From Phytophthora colocasiae (taxonomy: Eukaryota; Oomycota; Peronosporomycetes; Peronosporales; Peronosporaceae): a stretch of 64,000 nt of DNA. The stretch is from assembly GCA_018806915.1 (NCBI GenBank), contig JAGKQI010000052.1, forward strand, positions 372,001 to 436,000, given 5' to 3'. Positions 55,007 through 64,000 of this stretch are shown here, one piece after another. Position 1 is the first letter of the stretch. Every line of letters begins with the position of its first letter. The notes beneath the pieces were generated by a model. The model saw only the letters and a list, made by a program, of their open reading frames with translations. It had not been told where the DNA came from and did not search any database. The position numbers and the translations under genes are program-made.

Positions 55007-56576
55007 TGACATGATGTTAATTCCGATTTTCGAGCGACAGGTGGATATTACGTTACGATGTGATTGGTTATACTATGGGTTATAAGCGAAAGGGACTTTG
55101 GGACGCGGCCGCACCCGTGCGACATCTGTGGAAGATTGTGGATAAACCTTCGCCTGACTGTAAAGGGGCCCAAAGGACCAGGAAGTGTACTTCAGAGTGT
55201 GCACAACTCTGAAGATCAACTACACTCTGTCTGGTCACCGACTTTCCCCGACGATGAGTGCCTAAGTTCTGGCGGAAAGTCTCTCAGAAGAACGTATCTC
55301 TGAGAGACCTCATCCCGTTACCGTCCAGCGCGACGATGGATGGTTCAAGGATTCACAATATATACCCGTAGAAACCAAGTATCGCGCGCCGGACGCCGCG
55401 CACCCGCGCAACCCTCAAGATCTTCATACTCTGAAAACCAAGTGATATCAGACTCTGAAACCACCGAAGATTCAAGACCATACTGAAACCAAGTGAACCC
55501 AAGTTCAAGTCACGCATTCAAGTGATTACTGACCTGCACATCCCCCGTAATGACGTCTCTACCTGTCAACCCATCGAGATCGGCTGCACAGCCTGCATAC
55601 TGAGACCAAGTCAAAGTACCAGATGTATACAAAGACCAAGAGTACCTGAGATATGACGACTGACTGCATAAAGGACGCAAAAGACGACAAGAAGAAGAGA
55701 GTTACCAGAGATATATGATAGTTATGAGGAAGATAAACGATAAACAGAGTTCAATTTGCTTGCTACTGCACAAGTCCGCTTGAGAGGTATTCAAGCCACT
55801 GCGTCATCACGTACGTCGTGTGATCTCCACCAAATTCAATCCCCTTAGGTGGAGATCAGGTAACGTAGAGACCTGAAAGGACCCGCCTATTCCATATCCT
55901 AGTTGGGTCGTTTGTTTTGTCTCTAGCGGTAGCCCATTTCATATTGCTCGTTTGGACAGGCTCTGGAAACTAGACAGTCGTTTTCAGAGTGCAAGGTAGA
56001 CTGTTATATATAGCCGATTGTATTGGTTTATATTTTCCCTCTATATAAGAGGGTGGTGCGCGAACGTAAAGGGATACCAGACAGACCAGGTGTCTGGTAG
56101 TAAGTCCCTAGTTGACCTGGAGTGTTAGCCCACCGTTCAAGGGCCTCGAAAGAATAAGAACGGCTGTATATATTTGTATATTTTCGAACTCTGTGTATTG
56201 GTTGTTTATCTCTGAAAATCAGGTATTTCGGTTCTGGATTTGTGATATTCAGACACCGATTTCAGACTTTCTCTGGTATATTAACCTCTTTTCGACTGCT
56301 GACTTCCTGGAAACCATCTTGGTTCCCAGAGATTCCGACTCCCGAACGCCCCTGGAAGGATTCCACACCAGACTCCAAGGGAACCCCTACTTCTCTTCAC
56401 AGCATATTCTCAGACTCCGGCGAGGGTCATATTTCCGAAGCCAACGAGGATACCGCAAGGTACCACACGCCAACCTACCGTTGTACGGCTCTGAAAACTC
56501 CTTTTCAGTAGTCGTATAACTAGGGTTCACTATACGCCCCCTGCTCCGCGACCAAAGTTTCACCGACTTCGCGACA
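55007..56576 (+). repeat. Gypsy B 3' LTR
   Basis: 1570 bp, nearly identical to 39703-41280. The antisense gene starts 56 bp to its left, so any promoter for it would lie in this LTR on the minus strand. Confidence 0.92.
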
Positions 56577-56580
56577 CATT

Positions 56581-57865
56581 TGTGAGAACCACGATGCAGT
56601 TACGGCAGGCCACCCAGGGTATTACAAGACCTATGTCGCAGTACGTGAGAAGTACTATTGGCCGAAGATGATGAAGTATATCCAGCGCTATGTGAACACT
56701 TGTGAAATGTGTCAGCGCAACAAAGCGAGGCAGGTGAAGCCTCCCGGATTACTTCAACCGCTCGAGATACCAAGAGGTAGATGGGTCGACATTTCGATGG
56801 ATTTCGTTGTGTCTCTACCTCCCAGCAAGGATGGCTCGAATGCCATCATGGTCATTGTGGATCGATTGACCAAGCGTGCAAAGTTTATTGCTACGCAGAC
56901 GACAGACAGCGCAGAGGATATTGCGAATGTTTTCATGAAGAGTTATGTAAGAGATCATGGCCTTCCGAAGACGATTGTGTCTGATCGTGACTCCAAATTT
57001 GCGTCTAAGTTTTGGCAGGCTGTTATCACTGCTATGGGAACGCAGCATAACCTGTCATCGGCATTTAGGCCGCAGACGGATGGACAAACGGAACGTACAA
57101 ACCGTTTTATCGGAGATTATCTTCGAGGTGTTATCAACCCAGCCCAGAAATGATTGGGATGAGTTTCTTCATTTGGCAGAGTTCGCCTATAATCGGCGAT
57201 TGCATGCTACGATTGGCATGTCACCATTTGAAGCGGATCTAGGATATATTCCATATATGCCCGACGATATCGCGGCAGATCCGGAGTTTAAGAAGTTGGA
57301 GAAAGCAGCAAAAGAGTTTCTACTCCGACAGGAAGCCTTCCTCAAGGTCGCGCAAGACCGTATGAGTGAAGCACAGGAGCGCATGAAGCATTATTACGAC
57401 AGGAACAGACTTGTCCAAGACTTCAAAATTGGCGACATGGTGCTACTAGATGGAAAGAATTTGGATATCCGTCATAAGGGGTACGCACAGTCGAAGAAGT
57501 TAGCTCCGAGGTTCATTGGACCATTCCCGGTCCAGAAGAAGGTATCTCGAGACTCGTATGAGTTGGGATTATCGAAGAACCTGAAGTTGCATCCAGTTTT
57601 CCATACATCACTGTTGAAGCCGTATCGCAAAGACCCGAAGCGCAGGCAAAAGGTGAACAAGGTTGTGTTAGCCGATGGAACTGAAGGGCAACTGGTCGAA
57701 GCCGTGATTAACCACCGTAAGTACAAGAGGAAGCCGCAGTACAAGGTTTGGTGGTTAGGCGAGACCAAGAAGGAGGCCACATGGGAACCTGTTGAGAATC
57801 TGAAACAGATCCCTGGTCTCATCGACCTCTATTGGAAGTCCAAGAAGAGAGAGAATCCTTTCTAG
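56581..57865 (+). pseudogene. Gypsy A integrase and chromodomain
   Basis: Resumes gypsy A pol after the insertion: HDAVTAGHPGYYKTYVAV and CEMCQRNKARQ form the HHCC finger. Core Asp in ISMDFVVSLPP, Asp in IVSDRDSKFAS and Glu in DGQTERTNRF are all present. A one-base shift near 57140 (GVINPAQ then NDWDEFLHLAEFAYNRR) splits the frame. The end (LVEAVINHRKYKRKPQYKVW) is a chromodomain-like tail. Only 28 bp separate the stop from the 3' LTR. Confidence 0.87.
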
Positions 57866-57893
57866 GGGGAGGCTCTTTCTCGAAGGGAGGTCA

Positions 57894-58403
57894 TGTGACG
57901 GAATGCTGTCGATAGCACTCCGTCGGCATTGAAGTGCAAGTTGATGCACTGTAGTGCAATCTACATATCTCTACATGTACCCACTTTGTGATTGGCTAAA
58001 ACTAGATTCTGGTAATATGCCATTGTGGTTTACGCCATTCAGCTGAGACATTGAGAGAGTCTCATTGGCTGAAATTCGAGAAGGTTCTCGAAGCTTGATT
58101 ATGCGACGCCCAGGAGTCAAGTCAACATTGCTACGTGGAAGTTTATAGGAAAATCATTGGTAGATAGCCAAATCAGAAGATAGGAAAAGATAGGCTCTAG
58201 GATACACTCTACTGGATTTTTGAGAGAGCTCTGTGAGCCACCAGTTAGCTTAGGACCGTAAGAGCCTTCCTCATTTCAATTCACTTTTCAATTTACCAAC
58301 AACCTCTCAGTGGCCCACCAACTGGTCACGCCTCCCTGGGTCTTCGCTCCGCCGTCCAAGTCCGGCCTCCGCTTCCTCGCCCCCGCGCGCCTACTGTGTT
58401 ACA
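57894..58403 (+). repeat. Gypsy A 3' LTR
   Basis: 510 bp from TGTGACGG to GTGTTACA. GAAGGGAGG just upstream is a likely polypurine tract. Fragments of this LTR recur at 6589-6657, 16855-17126, 22898-22967 and 24093-24162, all in reverse orientation. Confidence 0.88.
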
Positions 58404-58928
58404 ACTAGCAACTCGTTGGCTGGTGGTGTAAACATGGTGAAGCGCAATCAGAACAGCAATTATTTGTTGATGAAGCCCGCATAGTAACATCAAGATTTCG
58501 GAGTAATCTTAACACTACCTGGCGCTTGTGACTGTGACGTCCGTCTGAGGACGCACGTGCCGCGCTCAGAAAGCACGATACATGCCCAGGAAGTAGCCGA
58601 TCCGCTGCATTGCCAGCCTTCATGGCTTCTGCAAATGCTTGACGTTCAAGGGGTAGTGAGTTGTCGATAGTGAGAGGAAGAAATTAGTTGATTAACAGTT
58701 ATCGGACTGCTAACTAAGACTTAAGATATCAAAACTGGAAATCACTTGACCATTTTTTTTTCTCCTACAAGATCTAGGATACCATTATCTGACATTTTAC
58801 GGTAGTTGAGGACGGATCTCATGACCAGGATTCGCCCTACTGGCGTTTTCTCCTAACTACTGCCAGTAGTTGGGCTACCGAGCACAATAAACAAATACTA
58901 CTAATACTGGTACTTGTACGCGTTACAT
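58404..58928. other. Intergenic; no gene supported
   Basis: ACTAG follows the LTR and may be the host side of a target duplication whose partner is lost. Short frames only; the sequence next to 58929 does not continue the FYVE gene. Confidence 0.5.
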
Positions 58929-60557
58929 TTAGCAGGTTAGGTGAATGTGAGAGTAGTCGCTACTTCCGAGGTTTTCATGGCATCGGCGACACACAATTAC
59001 CGACGTTGCATGACCGCTGAATGTCTCCACGCTCTGCTTCGACCAGCACGAGGCACATGCCCGGTACATGCAGATCTGGCAGCGCTTCGACCTTCTAGTT
59101 GGAGCATCCAGCACTTTCATACGTAGGCGCTTCGTGCACGCCACACACCGTTAGTTCTGGGTGCTCATGCTGGTACGATACTCTTGATCCGAACGACTAG
59201 TGAGATCATGTACTGACGAGCTGAACTGGCTGGCTTGACGTCTGCGCTGGTCAATCAACTCCGGTACGCGGTGAAGGCTGTTTGCCAAAGCTTTCAGCCG
59301 CTTTTGTACTGTTTGGGAGTCAGCGTACCCCTCTGGAACCGTTTTACTGCCAGTGTAGGTCGCGTGAAAACTCACACGAACCCGAGGATCACGACATCCA
59401 ATCGTTTGGGGCAACGGTTCCACCAAATACGCCGCGGTGATGCCGTGGAGCTGTGTGACGCGGCTACTCGTCATTTTTCCAGTGGTTATTTCACTTGGAG
59501 GCATCGAACTCAAGACCATGGTGAACCCCGTGGGGTCGTCAGTGTTGATCGAGGATGTGGAGGTAGTCGAGGATTCATACGAGTCGAAGGGGCTAGCTAA
59601 AGCAGCCGAACGCGACCGGAAATGTTCGAGGAAGCACCATTCTTCATTGCGAGCGAATCGGCGGGAACGTGAGAAACACGCAGTTCGCACGGCAACGTGG
59701 TCGTCGGAATGTAGACGGAATTCAGAGTCTTTGTCATGTTCTTCTTCACTATCGACAGCCGAATCGGCACCGAATCCTCGAGGTTGCACCTCGTGGACAA
59801 TAGAGCCGTAGATGAACTGATCTCCGAGAAAATCTCTCGCTACTGCGTTGTAGTCACTCTCTGTCCGAGGACACAGTAATGCTTCAAGTTCCTCAGGGGA
59901 GCAGGCAACTTCACCGGTTGAGAGTACTTCAAAGTCTTCACCGCCGTTACCTGATCGCCTCGAGAGCATGGCAAAGCCCGAAATCTCCTTACAGTCCCAC
60001 ATGACTGACGGAACTCGTAACAGTCTTCCTCTGCGACTTTCACGACTAGAGTTTCGAGCACGATGCACCAATTCAGCATCGGACACGTTCACATTTCGCG
60101 GCGGTCGCAAGTTTAGTGATCCGTCCGACTCGAAATCTTGGTAGGAGGACAAGGCCGGAGAAGGTCGGTCCGCCGGTACTGTTCGCATGGAGCTTGAGAG
60201 ATGCCCCCCCCCCCCCCCCCCGACGTCGTACTAGCGATTGCGTCTCATTCGGATTCCAGCAGGAGTCCCCCACATCACCTAAGACTTCACGACTTGAACG
60301 GCGACGGTCAGTAAAAGAGCTCGACTGCCTCCGACACGATACAAATGGGAAATGAATCGGCATTGAACAGCGTCGAAAAGCACACAAACGGACGAAGCCG
60401 ACCGGGATGGACTTTGGCGGAGGCGAATTGAGTTGTGTTGAAACTCTCGTGCGTATTTTTGCGGCGGATTCAAATGTCCATTGTTCTTTCGAGCCACAAG
60501 AGAGAGGGAGGCAGGTTGCGGCGAGTGCGATTGTTCTGGACGGTAGCTCTGACGCAT
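58929..60557 (-). pseudogene. START/FYVE-type gene, broken
   Basis: The best frame runs 60188-59151 (LLRVPSVMWDCKEISGF, EELEALLCPRTESDYN, FIYGSIVHEVQPRGF, RNEEWCFLEHF), matching the START-like half of the gene at 61554. A single in-frame TAA at 59153-59151 lies just before the zinc finger CVACTKRLRMKVLD...CQICMYRACASCW...CRRC (59147-58929). The frame ends right after the finger, so any GAF domain is lost. Upstream, an 18-base G run (C on plus, 60204-60221) separates the N-terminal pieces (60557-60279). START/FYVE proteins bind lipids and act at membranes. Confidence 0.75.
60204..60221. repeat. 18-base poly-C tract
   Basis: A run of 18 C (G on the coding strand) inside the 5' part of the broken FYVE gene; prone to slippage in vivo and to sequencing error. 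Confidence 0.9.
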
Positions 60558-61553
60558 AAGACTTAAATTGACGAGAAGCTCAGAAAGCGACGGAAGAGCA
60601 CGCTCTCGTGGCTCAGAGAGTTCATGGAGCGAAATATTTTAAGGAGTGAGCATGACTTGAAGATGGCCAGTGTCCTTCTGGACACAAACGTCCCACTAGT
60701 CAGGGCAGAGACAGGACGTCTGAACTGTGGTTTTTATATTGAGAATTGTATGCGGAGTGAACTGTGCACGTTATATGCAACTGAGTATGGTCTTAAGTTT
60801 AGACTCTCAACTGATACCGTCGCTGCATTTATTTTCTCCCACATTTTGTATCCATATATGTTGTAGAGTTCATTGAAAAGGATACATGTATTATCCTTAT
60901 GAAAGAGAGGCAACGTCTGTCCTCGCCGAGGGCTTTGACAGCCGCACATTATCGTACATGTATACCGTACCGCTGCGTACAACGACAAAGGGAGCACGTC
61001 GAGCTCTACTGAATCGTTGCACCTGTTACCCAGCATATATATGGGCTGCAACGGCCGAAAATCCACGCTGTCATCGCGAGAATGCTGAGCTTCCGTCACA
61101 GTGGCATCTATATTTTCGTCACTTCGCTTGCAGTGCGACCATTGCGAGGACATCAGGCGTGTGTACGCAGCATGTCGCGATGGAATTCCTCGGTGTCGAA
61201 GCCTTACGAACGTCGAGCGAGAGGTCCACGCTGAGTCTCTCCAAGTCCACGTGGATCAAGTCGGAGGAGAAGGCCGTGAACCCGGAACCGGACCGAATGC
61301 AGAGCTCCAGCGTTACACAGCGGCCACGTTGCTTCTTGTCGCACGTCACTGCTTGACTCAGCGAAATGAATCTGTTCACTTCCGTTACTGTCGGAGTGAC
61401 TACGGACAGGAATCTGTCAGCGATCTGATGTGTACGCAAGTCTCATACCCTTCACGCACGAATAAAGCTCTGGCTAGCACCCACGAGGAAGGACAGGGGC
61501 AGACACACCAACACAAAAGTAAAATGTACGTGATCCAAAATAATATTATTTTT
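60558..61553. other. Intergenic; one weak candidate frame
   Basis: Nothing firm. A plus-strand frame at 61119-61540 has a Cys-rich start (CDHCEDIRRVYAACRDGIPRC) faintly like a zinc cluster but lacks correct spacing and an ATG. Confidence 0.4.
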
Positions 61554-63191
61554 TTAAGGTTGCATCTTGACTCTAATGATTTTGGACGCAATCTGTCCAA
61601 ACCTTGTGAGAGTGTCGTACTGCGTCCGCGTGATAGCCATCGGATCATTGTGTATGCAGCAAATGGAACCTAGAACGATCCCACCCGGTCCGAGAATGGG
61701 GATTCCGCAGTAGAATTTCGCTCCATCTCTCGCCACAGGGTTCATATTGTAGAAACGAACATCCGCTTCCGGATTCTGGATGATGAACGGGACTTCACCC
61801 ATGAGTAGATGCTGGCAAAAAGTCTGTTCTCGAGGTATACGAGCTTGTACGAGTGCTGGAACTGTAGAACTCAACACTAATAAGTGCTTTTCACCGACAA
61901 TTGTGACCATCGTGCAGTGGAAACCCAGTTCTCGACCTAGAAACGACGAAATGACGTCCAACTCGAGAATCGGCTCCCTCCAGTCCATGAGACCGAACTT
62001 ACTGATCCATTCCAGTCGAGCTGGTTTGTTGTCTGGGACTGGAGCGCATGGCATTGATCTATCCGTGAGATTCGAAGGATACGTCCGCTGCTTTGCGTTA
62101 GCCAGAATACAGTCAGCAGCAGCAGGTGCGAACTCCGAGCGTCGGCGGAAATATTCTTCCACAGCTGCCACATATCCTTCCTCGTCTTCGCTGTTATCGC
62201 TTGCTGTTGAGTTGCTTTGAGTGTCTGAAGGGTCTACGAGCATCTTGATCACATTGAGTGTAGCGTCTCTTGTTGACTCTGCTTCAAGGCTTCCACACAA
62301 GCTTCGACCTAAATTTCGTTTCGGAGAGACCGGATCCTCGAGAATCTGGACAGGTCCGCGATGTGCCTGGATGTTCGTGTAGTTGCAGCAGTCCACCCAC
62401 TCCAGACATCGTTTGCAGACTCCCATCTCTTCAACACGACCAGTGTACGTCTCCACACTCTGCAACGTCCAACAACTGGAGCAGATATTGTGAGCACAGA
62501 GCTGACAGCGACGAGCAAGACGTAGCAGTGTACTTAAGCGAAGCCCCTTCGTACATGCAATACACCGCGAATTCTGTGCCTCGTTCGACATGGCTGCAAA
62601 CACTTGAGTTCCTAGACGTCGACGTCGAACAACTGCAGGAAGACGAGGGATTCCTTCGGCTAGCGAATTGAGTCTAGCTTGTACCATCGTGGGGTTGGTG
62701 CCGTCATTTCCTGAGTGAATCACATGGAACATCACGTGCACCTTCACACTGTCATTGTTTGGAACGGGATCAACGACTAGTAACGCTGTGATACCGTTTA
62801 ATTGATCGACGCGGCTCCCTACAGCTTTCCCTGCTGTCAGTTCCTTCTCCGGTAATGACAGGAGAGCGACGGAGAAGCCTTCCGATGAGTTGGAACTTGT
62901 AGGCTGGAAGTACTCAAGGAAGCACCACTGCTCGTTACGGGCCAGCAATGTCGACCGGGTGAAACACCCCGTTTTCACTGCTAGTTGATGACTTTCAGGC
63001 ATCCAAAGAAGCTGCTGCTGTGCTTCTTTCCCGTCTAAAATGTGCACGATAGAACCATAGATGAACTGTTTATCGTAAATCCCCTTCATGACAGCATTGT
63101 AGTCGCTTTCATCTCGAGTGCACAGGATCGACGCCAGTTCTTGAGGACTACTACACCTTTGCCCGTCCAATCTGGGAATAGCCTCAAGCAA
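61554..63191 (-). CDS. START/FYVE/GAF protein, 5' end missing
   Basis: 545 codons are open from 63191, but the first codon is TTG, and alignment with the paralogue at 58929-60188 shows that the start (with VMWDC) is missing. Residues about 1-190 are START-like (SDYNAVMKGIYDKQFIYGSI, RNEQWCFLEYF). A FYVE-related finger lies at about 210-268 (CIACTKGLRLS, RRCQLC, CSSCW, CKRCLEW) without the classic basic RHHC core. A GAF domain lies at about 400-540 (CQHLLMGEVPFIIQNPEADV, FYCGIPILGPGGIVLGSIC). Such proteins are an oomycete-expanded family that likely senses lipids or small ligands at membranes. The frame ends in MQP at 61554. The 5' end runs into a perfect inverted repeat. Confidence 0.8.
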   Translation of the reverse strand: MLEAIPRLDGQRCSSPQELASILCTRDESDYNAVMKGIYDKQFIYGSIVHILDGKEAQQQLLWMPESHQLAVKTGCFTRSTLLARNEQWCFLEYFQPTSSNSSEGFSVALLSLPEKELTAGKAVGSRVDQLNGITALLVVDPVPNNDSVKVHVMFHVIHSGNDGTNPTMVQARLNSLAEGIPRLPAVVRRRRLGTQVFAAMSNEAQNSRCIACTKGLRLSTLLRLARRCQLCAHNICSSCWTLQSVETYTGRVEEMGVCKRCLEWVDCCNYTNIQAHRGPVQILEDPVSPKRNLGRSLCGSLEAESTRDATLNVIKMLVDPSDTQSNSTASDNSEDEEGYVAAVEEYFRRRSEFAPAAADCILANAKQRTYPSNLTDRSMPCAPVPDNKPARLEWISKFGLMDWREPILELDVISSFLGRELGFHCTMVTIVGEKHLLVLSSTVPALVQARIPREQTFCQHLLMGEVPFIIQNPEADVRFYNMNPVARDGAKFYCGIPILGPGGIVLGSICCIHNDPMAITRTQYDTLTRFGQIASKIIRVKMQP

Positions 63192-63270
63192 AGTGGTACC
63201 GTCATATTTACCTTATCGCAAATATCACACTACTACTCGCTAAACATCAATGAATCAGGGAATGCTTGCA
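63149..63270 (+). repeat. 122-bp inverted repeat, left arm
   Basis: Exact reverse complement of 63702-63823. Its first ~43 bases are coding sequence of the START/FYVE/GAF gene, so host gene sequence is part of the repeat. Confidence 0.92.
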
Positions 63271-63312
63271 GTCAAGCAGGGACTCGCAAGGTGATGAGCT
63301 GCCGGTCAAAAC

Positions 63313-63660
63313 TTGCTGCCTGCTTGCCACGCGCGAAGGAGCCCGCCTTCGCGCCTTTTGCTACGCCTCGCCCCGTATTCACCAATGTGCAACCCTATCG
63401 AGAATTGCTTCTCGGTGCTGAAGGCTCACATTAAAGAGCGTTTGGCTTTGGATCGTGCCGAGATTTGTGACCGCAGTAACATGGTGGACGAGGATGGCAA
63501 CCCCCTGACCATCAAGGAGCGCACGATGCGCTTCCTGGAGCGAGCTGCTCATGCCAGCATGAAGTTCATCACGCCAACGTTGGTCACCAAGATGGAGCTT
63601 CACGCCCGTGACGCAGTGAACGCGGCGGAGGTGATGAAAGACATGGTGTACGACGTGTAG
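63313..63660 (+). pseudogene. Tc1/IS630-like transposase C-terminal remnant
   Basis: APYSPMCNPIENCFSVLKAH is the classic DDE_3 motif with the third catalytic acid in NPIEN. The rest (KERTMRFLERAAHASMKFIT) is C-terminal helix. The first and second catalytic regions are absent. It lies between the arms of the 122-bp inverted repeat. Confidence 0.82.
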
Positions 63661-63701
63661 GCGATGCACAAGCCAGACACGTTGTGTCGGTTCGCCTTGG
63701 A

Positions 63702-63823
63702 TGCAAGCATTCCCTGATTCATTGATGTTTAGCGAGTAGTAGTGTGATATTTGCGATAAGGTAAATATGACGGTACCACTTTGCTTGAGGCTATTCCCAG
63801 ATTGGACGGGCAAAGGTGTAGTA
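63702..63823 (-). repeat. 122-bp inverted repeat, right arm
   Basis: Identity with the left arm is complete, ending at GTGTAGTA, after which the sequences diverge (GTCCTCAAG on the gene side, CATGCGATG here). Confidence 0.92.
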
Positions 63824-64000
63824 CATGCGATGTCTCCCACTGTACGAGTCGTAGCGGCACGTGCCTATTAATAAATAATTTTTTATTATTGATGCAGTAC
63901 TGTCATACAAAAATTCAACACCCAAAAGCATTAGTACTACACTGTATTTGCATTAATATTAGTATCATGCAAGATTTGAATAGTAATGATAATAGTAACA
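63824..64000. other. AT-rich end of window
   Basis: No coding sequence seen; short AT-rich stretch. Confidence 0.5.

Larger units (their letters stand above)
39703..56576 (+). mobile_element. Gypsy B, giant LTR retrotransposon with antisense frame
   Basis: A 16.9-kb element with LTRs 39703-41280 and 55007-56576, both starting TGACATGATG and ending TTCGCGACA. CATT flanks both sides (39699-39702 and 56577-56580; a fifth T is ambiguous). The LTRs differ by about seven substitutions and three short indels by eye, so the insertion is fairly recent. The pol order RT-RNaseH-IN-chromodomain places it among Ty3/gypsy chromovirus-like elements. Size, a second RNase H, the long ORF1 and the antisense frame are unusual. 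Confidence 0.92.
35171..58403 (+). mobile_element. Gypsy A chromovirus-type retrotransposon, split by gypsy B
   Basis: The order is LTR, leader with small ORF, gag, protease, RT, RNase H, [gypsy B 39703-56576], integrase, chromodomain, LTR. Without the insertion and its CATT duplication, the pol frame reads on between the two halves. Its polyprotein has two further frame breaks (RT near 38565, integrase near 57140), so it is defective. Confidence 0.88.

Noticed and set aside
58405..58623. 72-codon minus-strand frame after the gypsy A LTR
   Set aside because: Short, no features, no continuation into the FYVE gene.
60886..61673. Plus-strand frames in the gap between FYVE genes, including a Cys-rich start near 61119
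   Set aside because: No ATG, irregular Cys spacing for a zinc cluster, and part lies antisense to the FYVE/GAF gene end.

Overview
The window looks like repeat-rich nuclear DNA of a plant-pathogenic oomycete, most likely Phytophthora. The reasons are NPP1-type necrosis-inducing-like proteins (NLPs) with short secretion signals, StART/FYVE/GAF genes of the oomycete kind, small 58-79 bp GT-AG introns, and nested hAT, pogo-like, Harbinger-like and Ty3/gypsy elements. Species cannot be decided from the sequence alone.

Layout. (1) 1-34.2 kb holds two tandem copies of a unit of about 16-17 kb. Each copy runs hAT element -> pogo-derived MITE inside it -> an array of Harbinger-like 'SANT elements' -> NLP gene -> uncharacterised gene U (opposite strand) -> a loop of about 1 kb with a START/FYVE-family fragment -> gene U again, inverted -> NLP again, inverted. 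Each unit therefore contains a large palindrome with arms of about 4 kb, and the window carries four NLP genes (7847, 16644 minus, 25356, 34068 minus) and four U copies. Copy I has a later pogo-like insertion (1-1637) in its hAT transposase; copy II preserves the empty site. (2) 34.2-35.2 kb is a deleted pogo-like element. (3) 35.2-58.4 kb is a chromovirus-type gypsy element (A) split inside its pol frame by a much larger gypsy element (B, 39703-56576, LTRs of about 1.57 kb). Element B has a very long gag-side ORF, a second RNase H, a chromodomain integrase, and a roughly 1,025-codon antisense frame next to its 3' LTR. (4) 58.4-64 kb carries a broken START/FYVE gene, a START/FYVE/GAF gene cut at its 5' end, and a perfect 122-bp inverted repeat around a Tc1/IS630-like transposase remnant.

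Function. The only likely host-interaction genes are the NLPs. All four have Lys where the conserved heptapeptide of cytolytic NLPs ends in an acidic metal ligand, so they are probably non-cytotoxic. Everything else is transposon biology or signalling/lipid-binding family genes, many broken. Many breaks are one-base homopolymer differences, so some may be sequencing errors rather than mutations. The strongest novelty candidates are the antisense frame and dual RNase H of element B, and the record of duplication, palindrome growth and array expansion around the NLP genes.
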